Positions 44,795-53,175 of a DNA stretch of 64,000 nt are shown in pieces (the first letter of the stretch is position 1; each line of letters begins with the position of its first letter). Below the pieces are notes generated by a model. The model had not been told where the DNA came from, did not search any database, and saw only the letters and a list, made by a program, of their open reading frames with translations. The stretch is from Symmachiella dynata (GTDB lineage Bacteria > Planctomycetota > Planctomycetia > Planctomycetales > Planctomycetaceae). The translations under genes were made by a program, and so were the position numbers. The stretch is taken from assembly GCF_007747995.1 (NCBI RefSeq), contig NZ_CP036276.1, positions 310,001-374,000 on the forward strand, read 5' to 3'.

Positions 44795-45502
44795 TTAAGC
44801 CGCTGGTTTTTTCACCGTCAAATACAACGTATTGCCCCGGACCTCATCGCCAATGATTTCAAATCCGTGTTCTGTGAATAACGTGCGAGCCTGGTCAGCA
44901 TCAAAGGGACTGATCAGAATTCCCTTCCGCATTGCCCAACCATTGATCCGATTCGCAAACCAACGCAGCGGCGCCAATCCGCGGGGATTTAATAGAACAT
45001 TCGCCGTCGCCACGCCCCCGGGCGCCAGCACGCGTGAAATTTCATCCAGCGCCAAACCGGGATCGGGAAAGCAGTGGAAACCGTTGGCAATATTGACCGT
45101 CTGGAATTGTCCGTCGCTGAAATCGAGTTTTCCTACATCGCCGTATTGCACCGTGACGTTCTCCCTCTTGCGGAACGCCTTGGTCGCCGATTCGATCATC
45201 GCAGACGAAACGTCGATAGCAATCACGCCGGGAGTCGGCCGTTTACGTAACCGACGGTACTTTAGGCACATATCAAGCACGCTGCCGTTGCCGATCGGAA
45301 CTTCCAGATGACTCTCCGACAAGTTGCCTTCGAAAAACGAGACCTGTTTCCAGATCGTCGAGTTGTAGGCGAACGTCACCAGAAACATGCCGCGGATGTC
45401 GTACCACCACGACGGCGTGTTGAATGCCCGCGCTACCCGACGGACTGACGGGGAAGCGGAGGACGCGGCTAATGAGGCTGTGTTGGAGTCGACTTCGTAC
45501 AT
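44795..45502 (-). CDS. Class I SAM-dependent methyltransferase in the FeeM operon
   Basis: This 235-residue class I methyltransferase has motif I in LEVPIGNGSVLDMC, an acidic SAM-ribose residue in VIAIDVSSAMIESA, motif II-like VQYGDVGKLDFSDGQFQTVN, and LDEISRVLAPGGVATANVLL as motif post III. The layout resembles UbiE/Coq5-type methyltransferases that act on lipids or phenols. ATG at 45502 is favoured over the longer frame. It lies between the patatin-like and ThiF-like genes on the same strand. A likely role is O- or N-methylation of the acyl amino acid product; the exact target is unknown. Confidence 0.85.
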   Translation of the reverse strand: MYEVDSNTASLAASSASPSVRRVARAFNTPSWWYDIRGMFLVTFAYNSTIWKQVSFFEGNLSESHLEVPIGNGSVLDMCLKYRRLRKRPTPGVIAIDVSSAMIESATKAFRKRENVTVQYGDVGKLDFSDGQFQTVNIANGFHCFPDPGLALDEISRVLAPGGVATANVLLNPRGLAPLRWFANRINGWAMRKGILISPFDADQARTLFTEHGFEIIGDEVRGNTLYLTVKKPAA

Positions 45503-45638
45503 GATTTCCAACTTATTCAATCGAATACTGTAGACCGAGCAAAATCCCACTCGGTCTGTTTTTAAGTTTGGGTGGTAGTAGATACCTAACCCACTATGTA
45601 TCTAGCCCATGGATTGACAACGGCGAACCGAGAGCGTG

Positions 45639-46658
45639 CTACAGGGCATCGAATCCGAATCCTGTCATCGTTGTATAAGGGTTGTGAGGAATCTGTTCCC
45701 GCTTCTTTTCCGGTGTGGGCAACGGACCGTCTGCGGTTGGCAATCGGACCGTCCGTGACGTATCACACGCCAATCGAACCGCATCTTCGGCCAATTCCTC
45801 AAGATCGCGATAATCCTTTGTCGCGGCCGGTTGGGCGGCCGACTTCTTCCGGACTTCAGTTCCCGACAGGTCGAGAAAGTTCCGAGACTGTTCGTAGCCC
45901 ATCGCGTACAATTCCGCTCGCTCTTGGACTGAAAGATCAAAGTTCACCGACGAATGTGCGCCGGTGCGGACCAACAAGGTCCGCCGCCATTGATCGCCGG
46001 AGATGCTCGGTTCATCGGCGGCGTCCAACAACATTCCCGCTACGCGTTGTACATAGGTCTTGAGTCCAAATTGCTTGGAGCGTGCGAGTCGGGCGACTTG
46101 ATTTCGCACCAGCCGAATGGTCACCGTCTCGTGCGGACTGCCGGGAAACAACAACTCATCGTCGATGGCTGCCAACGACCCGTCGATCAAAATCGCACCC
46201 TGCATGCGGCGCACGGCAAAGATGCCTGGAATTCCGATCGAACACCGCACACTCGTAGCCACTTTTGTTTCGGGTGTCGTTTGATTCGAGAAAATGAACG
46301 GTTCGCCCGTTTGAATGTCGGTGCAAACCACAGACAACGGGTGCTGCAAATCACAAAAACGCCGACCTTCTAAAAAGCTATCCAGCCATTGTTCGAAACG
46401 GCGTCCGGCGCATAATCCATAACCACGGACGATACCCAACGGCCGGAAATCTAAAAATTGGCGATAGTCGGTATCCCGCATGAGATCGACCGCCTCGTCA
46501 TGCGAAAATCCAGCAGCCAGGACGGAAGCAACCAAGCTACCTGCCGACGCACCGGCCCAGCCGCGAATGCGACCGCCATGCTCGTCGATCCCTTTCAAGC
46601 TGCCGAGATGGGCCGCCAATCGCGTGCCGCCACCTAACATGCATACATTTAATTCCAT
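45639..46658 (-). CDS. Patatin-like phospholipase/acyl hydrolase
   Basis: This 339-residue protein has the patatin fold motifs: the oxyanion-loop region ELNVCMLGGGTRLAAHLGSL at the N-terminus, the nucleophile elbow GWAGASAGSLVAS (GxSxG) and the dyad aspartate in AILIDGSLAAIDDE. ATG at 46658 is supported by GGGGAG eight bases upstream; the 75-residue extension in the open frame overlaps the HlyD gene and is not patatin-like. The enzyme could release acyl chains from membrane lipids to feed the synthase, transfer an acyl group, or remove product. The last 80 residues are polar. It is fifth in the operon. Confidence 0.87.
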   Translation of the reverse strand: MELNVCMLGGGTRLAAHLGSLKGIDEHGGRIRGWAGASAGSLVASVLAAGFSHDEAVDLMRDTDYRQFLDFRPLGIVRGYGLCAGRRFEQWLDSFLEGRRFCDLQHPLSVVCTDIQTGEPFIFSNQTTPETKVATSVRCSIGIPGIFAVRRMQGAILIDGSLAAIDDELLFPGSPHETVTIRLVRNQVARLARSKQFGLKTYVQRVAGMLLDAADEPSISGDQWRRTLLVRTGAHSSVNFDLSVQERAELYAMGYEQSRNFLDLSGTEVRKKSAAQPAATKDYRDLEELAEDAVRLACDTSRTVRLPTADGPLPTPEKKREQIPHNPYTTMTGFGFDAL

Positions 46659-46713
46659 GAACCGACTCCCCCCGAAGCCACAAATCTTGTGTGAATCGTT
46701 GTTGCTTCTGCTC

Positions 46714-47865
46714 TTAATTTCGTTGTTCTTGTTTCTTTGCGTTATCGGTGGTGACGACTTCCGGAGCAGCGGATTTGCTTTCCGAAGCTTCCGGTTCCTG
46801 GTCTTCACCCGTTTCGATAAACACATCAACCGGCAAACCGACGACCAGCGTGTTTTGCTCGTCCAGCACGATGACAACTTCACGCACCTTCACGTCGATA
46901 CGCTCGCCCGGTTCGTTGCTCATATATTTCTTGGGAACCATCAACGGCGAACAGGAAACCACCTTGCCGTGAAATTTTGTCTCGGGATCACCATCGGCCG
47001 TTACGTAGGCGTGCTGGCCCGGTTTGACAGCTAGTGCATCCAATTCTTCCACGTAAGCCCGCGTCCGCATTTGCGACGCATCGACCATGACCAGCAATGG
47101 CTGCAAGTCTTGAGGGCCGACCATCTGTCCCGGCTCGCGGCCCACGCGGAGAATGATCCCGTCTGTGGGAGCGACTAATTCCGCCTTTTTCAATTCGGTT
47201 TGAGCGACACCCAATTCTGCTTCGGCCTGGGCGATTTTAGCGTCGGCAATAATCAAATCGTCCTCCCGAGCGGGAGCTTCGATTTCCTTGATCCGCGAGT
47301 TTTCCAATTGCTGTTCCGCAAGGGCCGCTTGATAGGCTGATCGGCGTTCTTCGAAAGCCTCGGCCGTAATGGCGTTTTTCTTTTGCAGTTCCAAACCGCG
47401 TTGATACCCTTGCTTGGCGGTTTCCAACTGCACGCGAATTTTGACGAGCGCGTTTTTAGCGACCTCAATCGTCTCGGGCCGTTCGCCGTTGGAAAGGCGG
47501 GTCCGTTCACTTTTGGCCAGGGCCAATTTGGCCTGCGCGAACTCGAGTTGTTTTTTTAAGGTTTCCGTACCCAATACGGCCAACACCTCTCCCTGTTTGA
47601 CTTGTTGGCCTTCGTTGACATTGACCTTCGCCAAACGTCCGGCAATTTCGAACCGCAAGGGGACATCACGCTGCGCCCCTTCGATGATACCGCTGGCAAA
47701 GATTAGCGGCCGTTTGTTGACCGAAACGGCCGGTGTTTCTCTTTTTTCTGGCGCGGGCGCTGCACCCACTGACCAATTGTGCAGCCACGGCATTTTCTCA
47801 GGCGAGGTCATCGCCACGAAAGCGCCGATGCCCATCGGGAGAACGATTAATAATAACCACCGCAT
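46714..47865 (-). CDS. HlyD/DevB-like periplasmic adaptor protein
   Basis: This 383-residue membrane fusion protein has an N-terminal anchor helix (MRWLLLIVLPMGIGAFVAMT), a lipoyl/barrel-sandwich half (SGIIEGAQRDVPLRFEIAGR, NVNEGQQVKQGEVLAVLGTE), and a long alpha-hairpin coiled coil (about residues 100-225). The returning lipoyl half is LVAPTDGIILRVGREPGQMV, followed by a beta-barrel. The form, with a DevC-type permease and DevA-type ATPase next to it, is that of DevBCA exporters, which carry glycolipids or other amphiphiles through a TolC-like channel. No TolC-like gene is in the window. Confidence 0.9.
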   Translation of the reverse strand: MRWLLLIVLPMGIGAFVAMTSPEKMPWLHNWSVGAAPAPEKRETPAVSVNKRPLIFASGIIEGAQRDVPLRFEIAGRLAKVNVNEGQQVKQGEVLAVLGTETLKKQLEFAQAKLALAKSERTRLSNGERPETIEVAKNALVKIRVQLETAKQGYQRGLELQKKNAITAEAFEERRSAYQAALAEQQLENSRIKEIEAPAREDDLIIADAKIAQAEAELGVAQTELKKAELVAPTDGIILRVGREPGQMVGPQDLQPLLVMVDASQMRTRAYVEELDALAVKPGQHAYVTADGDPETKFHGKVVSCSPLMVPKKYMSNEPGERIDVKVREVVIVLDEQNTLVVGLPVDVFIETGEDQEPEASESKSAAPEVVTTDNAKKQEQRN

Positions 47866-47970
47866 TGCTATGCCCTCGAGACGCGATTACGACCGCGTGT
47901 TATGTCTTTGAAAATTTTGTTTGGTGTTCGGGTCGCCGTCAGGTTTCTGCCGACTCCGCAATTTTAATAA

Positions 47971-48717
47971 TCACCGGATATCATTCGCCGATACCGTTTG
48001 CCCGGCAAAGTTTGTCGTGCGTGCTTTTTGTTCGGTTGTCGATTCGTTAATCCGGCCGTCGACCAGATGTAAAATTCGGTCGGCCATCGAAAAAATCCGC
48101 GAGTCGTGCGTGACTACGACGACCGTTTTCCCCAATGACTTGGCCAGCGTGTTCAATGTCTTCATCGCACTTGCGCCCGATTCGGCATCCAGCGAAGCGG
48201 TCGGTTCGTCCGCCAAAATCAAATCGGGATCGCCGGCCAAAGCCCGCGCCAAGGCAACCCGCTGTCGTTGGCCCATGCTCAATTGTGTCGAACGATGATC
48301 CGCCCGATCCGACAGGCCGACCAAATCCAACAGCCGCCGCGATTCGGATTGCGCCAATCGGGAGGGGTATCCCAACAGGTCCAACGCCACCTTCACGTTT
48401 TCCCAAGCCCGCAGACCGTCAAACAGATGAAACCGTTGAAAGACAAATCCAATGTTTTCGCGACGAAACCGCGCCTGCTGTTTCGCATTCAGGCGACTGA
48501 CATCCTGATCCAAGATCTGTAACGTGCCGCTGTCGGGAGATAATATACATCCCAGGATCGACAACAGCGTCGTCTTCCCGCTTCCCGAGGGACCGACCAA
48601 AAATACACACTCTCCGCGCATGACCTCCAAGTCGATCCCGTGCAGGACGGTCGTTTTGATCGCCCCGGACCGATAGGTCTTTTCAATACCGCGAGATAGG
48701 ATGACGTGGTCAGTCAC
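47971..48717 (-). CDS. ABC transporter ATPase, DevA/LolD-like
   Basis: This 248-residue ATPase has Walker A GPSGSGKTTLLSILGC, the Q-loop region IGFVFQRFHLFDG, the signature TQLSMGQRQRVALARALAGD, Walker B LILADEPTASLD and the H-loop VVVVTHDSRIF. It is of the MacB/LolD/DevA type that pairs with FtsX-like permeases. The likely start is a GTG at 48717, ten bases after the permease stop, with the AAGGA of the permease end as ribosome site; a longer frame into the permease is not supported. It powers export with the neighbouring permease and HlyD adaptor. Confidence 0.9.
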   Translation of the reverse strand: MTDHVILSRGIEKTYRSGAIKTTVLHGIDLEVMRGECVFLVGPSGSGKTTLLSILGCILSPDSGTLQILDQDVSRLNAKQQARFRRENIGFVFQRFHLFDGLRAWENVKVALDLLGYPSRLAQSESRRLLDLVGLSDRADHRSTQLSMGQRQRVALARALAGDPDLILADEPTASLDAESGASAMKTLNTLAKSLGKTVVVVTHDSRIFSMADRILHLVDGRINESTTEQKARTTNFAGQTVSANDIR

Positions 48718-48727
48718 AGAACTTGTT

Positions 48728-49852
48728 TTATCCTTGAAGTACAATGGCCGGATCAATCCGACGTAAACGTTGGAAGGGCAACACAGAGGCCACGAGGCAA
48801 ATTGTCGCGACCAGTCCAATCCCCGCTACTCGCAAAATCATGGGAATTTCGATCGGTGCCAGCGGCGTGGAGCAATACGTCTCCGCCACCCACACAATCC
48901 CCATGCCGATCAACGTGCCCACCACGGCAATCGTACAGGACTGGACCAACACCACTTGTAAAATCTGACCGTTCTCCGCACCGATCGCTTTGAGCGTCGC
49001 GAAATCGTTGACGTGATCCAATGCGAGCGCATACAAACTTTGGGCCACCATCAACAGTCCCACTAACAACCCCAGGACCGTTGCCATACCAAAACTAATA
49101 CCAATTCCGGTGCGGTGCATCCAATAATCTTGAGAAATCTTGCGGAACTGGGCCGCTGTATATACGTTCGCACTCGGCACGAGATGCCGGATCTCTTCGC
49201 TCAGCTCATTGAGATTCACACCGTCAGCGGCTTGAATCAAAAAGTACGAGCAATAACCCTCACGGATTTGGGCGTACTGTCGTGCGGAATCGATGTTGGT
49301 GAATACGTAGGGCGTGGTCATGAAACCGATCACGCCATCGGTAAACCCGGTGATCTTTGCCCGATGGCCGCTAATTTCAACAATGTCGCCGATTTGTGCA
49401 TACCCCAATTTGCGGGCATCGAGTCGGTCGATGGTGATCGAATCGGGACGGTAGACATATGTCTCGCCGCCTTCGTCAACATTCCACGCAGCTCCTATCT
49501 TAGAAAGCGGGTCGATGCCGATAATCATCAGCGTTTCGAAACCGCCATCGGGGAGCGTCGCAATACTCGGCTGGACGATATAGGGGTCTGCTAGGGCAAC
49601 ACCCTCAAGTCCGCGGATGCGATTGAGCCATTCGACCGGAATGTCGTTGGCCAGGTCGACGTTCTCGACCAAGTGCTTGCCCACCCAGATATCGGCGTCG
49701 GTGTGATCCACCAGCAAACTGGCTTTATGGATCAGCCCGAGATACAACCCGCCCTGAACATTAACCAAGACTAGCGAGAAAATGACTCCCGTTAGAGCTG
49801 TGATTAGTTTTCCGCGATTCGAAAGCAGAATTTTTAGGGCAAAAGAAATCAT
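48728..49852 (-). CDS. ABC transporter permease, DevC/FtsX-like
   Basis: This 374-residue permease has the MacB/FtsX topology: one N-terminal helix (ITALTGVIFSLVLVNVQGGL), a large periplasmic domain (about residues 40-245) and three C-terminal helices with the conserved phrase DFATLKAIGAENGQILQVVL. It ends LRRIDPAIVLQG, typical of DevC. Three proteins, the DevB-like adaptor, DevA-like ATPase and this DevC-like permease, form one exporter. The gene follows the FeeM-like gene with a 46-bp gap on the same strand, so the exporter is tied to that enzyme's product. Confidence 0.9.
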   Translation of the reverse strand: MISFALKILLSNRGKLITALTGVIFSLVLVNVQGGLYLGLIHKASLLVDHTDADIWVGKHLVENVDLANDIPVEWLNRIRGLEGVALADPYIVQPSIATLPDGGFETLMIIGIDPLSKIGAAWNVDEGGETYVYRPDSITIDRLDARKLGYAQIGDIVEISGHRAKITGFTDGVIGFMTTPYVFTNIDSARQYAQIREGYCSYFLIQAADGVNLNELSEEIRHLVPSANVYTAAQFRKISQDYWMHRTGIGISFGMATVLGLLVGLLMVAQSLYALALDHVNDFATLKAIGAENGQILQVVLVQSCTIAVVGTLIGMGIVWVAETYCSTPLAPIEIPMILRVAGIGLVATICLVASVLPFQRLRRIDPAIVLQG

Positions 49853-49898
49853 CGCGCGACCACCAGCGGGGGCTAGGTCGGCGTCCGTGTGTCGGTGA

Positions 49899-50714
49899 TT
49901 AACACATCAGACTGGGGATAGTTAAGCCGCCTTCCAGTGCGGCATCAGCAAATTCTTCAACCTCAAGGGCGTTCATCGGTGTCGACTGCAGTTCTTCCCT
50001 GGGAATAGCTGTCCCAAAGAACTGGCTATAGCAGGCAGGCCGTTCCACATCAATACGAGGGAAATTCAAGGCACACGCCACAGCCGGATTATTTCGCACC
50101 GAAGGAAAGGATTTTTGGCTGCCGATTTGCTCGAATCCCATAAACCGCATGTAAAACTGAGCATGACGGGGGTGGACGGCAATCAGAAACTGATCCATGC
50201 CATTTTGGCGAGAATGTTGAGCCATCAGCCGGGTCATCTGCACAAACAACGGCAATGTCTGCTTCACTTGTTGACGCCGGTGCGCCAGACAAGAGACCTC
50301 GCCCAGCGAATACCCGCGGTCCCGCAGGCCGTTGACTTCTCGATCATAGATGCAATCCATCGGCAGACCGAGTTCACCGTCGCCGATCAAACTGACCGTG
50401 CCGATGACTTCGTTCTGGTAAACCGCTATGAAAACATTGGTCGTCGGCAACAAATGGTACGGTGTCACGCGCATTTCGAAATCGTTGGGTTCAATCAAAC
50501 CCGTTTCGACATACGCTTCGTAAACCAGATTGAAGGCCGCCCTGCGCTCATATTGAGTACTCGCAATACGATACGAGATCTCCTTGAGAGGCGCAACGGG
50601 TACATCGGCCGCAATGTTCATAGTTGCTTCGGCCGGGGCTACCATGACTGCTCCAGTTGAAAATCTAGTCCATCGTGGGAAACCACGAAGTTTGGGTAAA
50701 GTCTTTTCAACCAT
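49899..50714 (-). CDS. FeeM-like long-chain N-acyl amino acid synthase
   Basis: This 271-residue acyltransferase is of the GNAT-like FeeM type. Recognisable segments are AFNLVYEAYVETGLIEPNDF, the central strand LPTTNVFIAVYQNEVIGTVS, the family phrase GDGELGLPMDCIYDREVNGL and the following LGEVSCLAHRR. This resembles FeeM and, more distantly, autoinducer synthases, which use acyl-ACP to acylate an amino group. The predicted product is an N-acyl amino acid. It is the first gene of the eight-gene operon. ATG at 50714 was kept although AGGA is 12 bases away; internal ATGs at 50645 and 50621 are alternatives. The amino acid and chain length cannot be read from the sequence. Confidence 0.85.
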   Translation of the reverse strand: MVEKTLPKLRGFPRWTRFSTGAVMVAPAEATMNIAADVPVAPLKEISYRIASTQYERRAAFNLVYEAYVETGLIEPNDFEMRVTPYHLLPTTNVFIAVYQNEVIGTVSLIGDGELGLPMDCIYDREVNGLRDRGYSLGEVSCLAHRRQQVKQTLPLFVQMTRLMAQHSRQNGMDQFLIAVHPRHAQFYMRFMGFEQIGSQKSFPSVRNNPAVACALNFPRIDVERPACYSQFFGTAIPREELQSTPMNALEVEEFADAALEGGLTIPSLMC

Positions 50715-50743
50715 AGCTTACAGATTCCTGTCTAACGTCCTCG

Positions 50744-50761
50744 AACCCCACGAAAGGGGTT
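50744..50761 (-). promoter_or_regulatory. Small hairpin in the presumed 5' leader of the FeeM gene
   Basis: On the minus strand AACCCC and GGGGTT are separated by TTTCGT, about 30 bases before the FeeM start codon. It could influence translation initiation. Significance is uncertain because the stem is only six bases. Confidence 0.35.
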
Positions 50762-51638
50762 TCCGGGTGCAATTTAATACTCAGTCGCCGACACAATCGA
50801 ATCGGGTTTTCAACTGCAACTGGATCCATCCACGGAATTTATGTCACAAGACGTGTCTGGAATATTCGCAAATGTCACTGTCAGCGTCGTTCTTCAAGGA
50901 ATCAAACGAATTGCCATAACCAAACTCATCCGTAGAAATCACACGATTCCCCAAAGCGGTCACACGACTTGTGCCGATTGTTACGATAACGCCTGGATGT
51001 GTCGGATATTGGCTTCGCTCAATCCAAGTTTCTGAATCCTTCAATTGTCCGGGACGCAAGCCGCGCCCTTCGTTGGTGGCATTGAAATCGGTCGTAATCA
51101 TACGACCAACAATCTCATCGACTTGTCGATGCCGTCACTACGGGGCGTATCACGTCTATTGTTCACATTTTGCCGGGAGAACCGGTGATCGGGGTCATAG
51201 TTTTCCTCATACGTCTGACCCGTACATCGATAATCCGGCGACCACAAGGTTGTTTGGCCATGTCAACGTTTTGAGGCCATCGCCTCTTAAAACAAAAAGC
51301 TATGATTGAATGAATTCCCGTTTCTCTTAAGCATTCAGGTGCGCATTGCCCCGTATGCAAATGAGATACGTTTATGATTTGAATGTGGATAAGACGACCG
51401 AAACGGTCAGAGGAGAGGGGGCGCACAGGGGTGGTTTGAATCGTCGCGAACTTACCGGAGCGCGAAGCGCGTTATAGCAGCGCGTCAACGAACGAAGAAC
51501 AGGGATTCCCCTGAAATCTGCAAAACCACTTAATCCTAAAAGACTGCATCCTTGCGAGAGTTGGCCCGAAACTCCTATTTTACTCGCTTTCGTAAATAGC
51601 AATGTCCTTTAATGTACTGGCGTAGCCGTCAATTCCAT

Positions 51639-51667
51639 TTGACATCGCGCAAGTGATAGAGTAGAGA
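51639..51667 (+). promoter_or_regulatory. Candidate promoter with TTGACA box
   Basis: A consensus TTGACA at 51639-51644 is followed after 17 bases by the weak -10 box TAGAGA, about 90 bp upstream of the small gene at 51757. Only the -35 box is good. Confidence 0.3.
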
Positions 51668-51756
51668 GGTTACGTAAAGTTTCCCGGAAGGACAAGGCTG
51701 CGAGGCAACTCGGCGGGCAGTTTTTTTGGCTGGATGAAGCTAATCGGAATATCAGC

Positions 51757-51960
51757 ATGGCCATGAACGACGAAGAATTGCTCGAAATCAAAGACCGCCT
51801 ACAAACCGGATATTGCAATCCGCATTGGCGTAAGCATGTCGAAGAACTTGTCGCCGAAGTCGAACGACTGCAGACGTTGCTCGATGCCATCACGCGGCTC
51901 TCTGCCGTCGATCCAGCGGATTTCGACCACGATCCCGGCTCGGATACCGTGATTCTTTGA
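51757..51960 (+). CDS. Small helical hypothetical protein (67 aa)
   Basis: The 67-residue frame begins MAMNDEELLEIKDRLQTGY and contains a charged helix or coiled coil (HVEELVAEVERLQTLLDAI) and an acidic end. ATG at 51763 is an equally possible start. GGAAT lies six to eight bases upstream. The stop codon abuts the end of the convergent methyltransferase gene, as expected for real adjacent genes. There is no cysteine pair, signal or recognised family. The heptad-like pattern and clean frame suggest it is coding, but it is short. Confidence 0.55.
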   Translation: MAMNDEELLEIKDRLQTGYCNPHWRKHVEELVAEVERLQTLLDAITRLSAVDPADFDHDPGSDTVIL

Positions 51961-53175
51961 TTATTCGGCGACCCGCTCTGCTAGCTCAGGCAACACACGC
52001 TCCAGATGCGGCCGCTCGATCGACAACAGCTGCTTCAAAGTGCGATACTCGGCAATCAGCGCCGTACGCCGGGCTTGGTTCACAGGCTGCTTGACCGCTC
52101 GCAGTAGTACGTTTTTTGCTGTGTGCTCCATGTCGATGAACTCGACGACCGACGTGGCATAGTCACAAATCCCTAGTGCCGTCGCCCGAAACGCATCGGT
52201 GGCAACCGCCGCGAACCGCTCCTTGAGAATTCCATGCGCGGTCAATGCCCGCAGCTCCTGGTTCTGGATTGAGGTGGCGAATTCGTGCTGGCAACACGGA
52301 ACTGCCAGGATGACCTCGGCTTTCCAACGCACTGACTGGGCAATGGCATCGTCGGTCGCGGTATCGCAGGCGTGCAATGAAACCGAGAGGTCCACTTTCT
52401 CCTCGTCTGCAAAGCGGTCGATGTTGCCTGTCTCAAATCGCAACCCCCGGCAATGCAGTTTCTCGGCGACTCGTTGGCAAGTTGCAATCACGCTGGGTTC
52501 GCGATCCAAGCCCGTGATCTCCACATCAAAGTCGTGGATCACGGTCAACAGATGGTGCAGGGCGAAGGTCAAATAGCTTTTGCCACACCCAAAATCAATC
52601 ACCCGCAAACGACGGTCGCGGGGAAGATGCTCTACGATATCGTTGACGATCTCCAGGTAGCGATTGATTTGCCGAAACTTTTTGCGTTTGGCGGCGCGCA
52701 CGGCTCCGTCGGCGGTCATGACCCCGATCTCGACCAGAAACGGACAGGCAGTCCCTTCGGGGATCAAGTATTGCTTCTCGCGGTCATGCAATTGCACGGA
52801 CGGTTGTTTGGTCGGTGCATGGCGTTTGACTTTGTACGAGCCATCCGCCCGCGCCCGCACAACGTAGTCGCAATTGGCGGTGAACAGATGCCCGTGTTCA
52901 AATTCGGTTTGCAACAGATCTCCCAACCGCGCTGCTGCTTCCGGTTCCGAAAGGTTCTCGTGCGTCTCTTTTTTCTGGAAGTGATACGTCAATTGAACAG
53001 CCGTCTGCTCCTTGATCGCCACCAGCCGCGCGGTGACCTTGCGATATTCAACATCCGAGGCGGAGCGGCGTTTGCTCAGCGTACACTGCACGAAAACCTC
53101 GTCAGCCAGCGCTTGGGAAAACAGTTCTGTGGGAAGAGCAGGGGACAAGTTCACGTCCGGAGAGGAATGCGTCAT
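51961..53175 (-). CDS. SAM-dependent methyltransferase (GSTCD/RNA-methylase-like)
   Basis: This 404-residue protein has an N-terminal alpha/beta domain (about residues 1-175) and a class I methyltransferase domain. Motif I is LRVIDFGCGKSYLTFALHHL, the acidic loop VEITGLDREPSVIATC, and then VDLSVSLHACDTATDDAI and VILAVPCCQHEFATSI. The DFGCGKSYLTF, SLHACDTATD and PCCQHE combination is that of a family including eukaryotic GSTCD and bacterial proteins thought to modify RNA, but the substrate is not established. It overlaps the following zinc-ribbon gene by four bases (ATGA), so the two are translationally coupled. Confidence 0.85.
   Translation of the reverse strand: MTHSSPDVNLSPALPTELFSQALADEVFVQCTLSKRRSASDVEYRKVTARLVAIKEQTAVQLTYHFQKKETHENLSEPEAAARLGDLLQTEFEHGHLFTANCDYVVRARADGSYKVKRHAPTKQPSVQLHDREKQYLIPEGTACPFLVEIGVMTADGAVRAAKRKKFRQINRYLEIVNDIVEHLPRDRRLRVIDFGCGKSYLTFALHHLLTVIHDFDVEITGLDREPSVIATCQRVAEKLHCRGLRFETGNIDRFADEEKVDLSVSLHACDTATDDAIAQSVRWKAEVILAVPCCQHEFATSIQNQELRALTAHGILKERFAAVATDAFRATALGICDYATSVVEFIDMEHTAKNVLLRAVKQPVNQARRTALIAEYRTLKQLLSIERPHLERVLPELAERVAE

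Larger units (their letters stand above)
50715..51756. other. Long non-coding leader/intergenic region upstream of the FeeM operon
   Basis: About 1.04 kb without a convincing gene. All frames are short (under 115 codons), overlapping and of unlikely composition. The part next to feeM holds a small hairpin at 50744-50761. A hairpin-like GCGCGAAGCGCG with TATAGCAGCGCG follows near 51460-51485. It may hold the operon promoter, a regulatory RNA or a decayed gene; the sequence does not decide between these. Confidence 0.5.

Noticed and set aside
50844-51602. Short frames in the gap upstream of FeeM
   Set aside because: All are under 115 codons, overlap each other on both strands and show no motif or good ribosome site.
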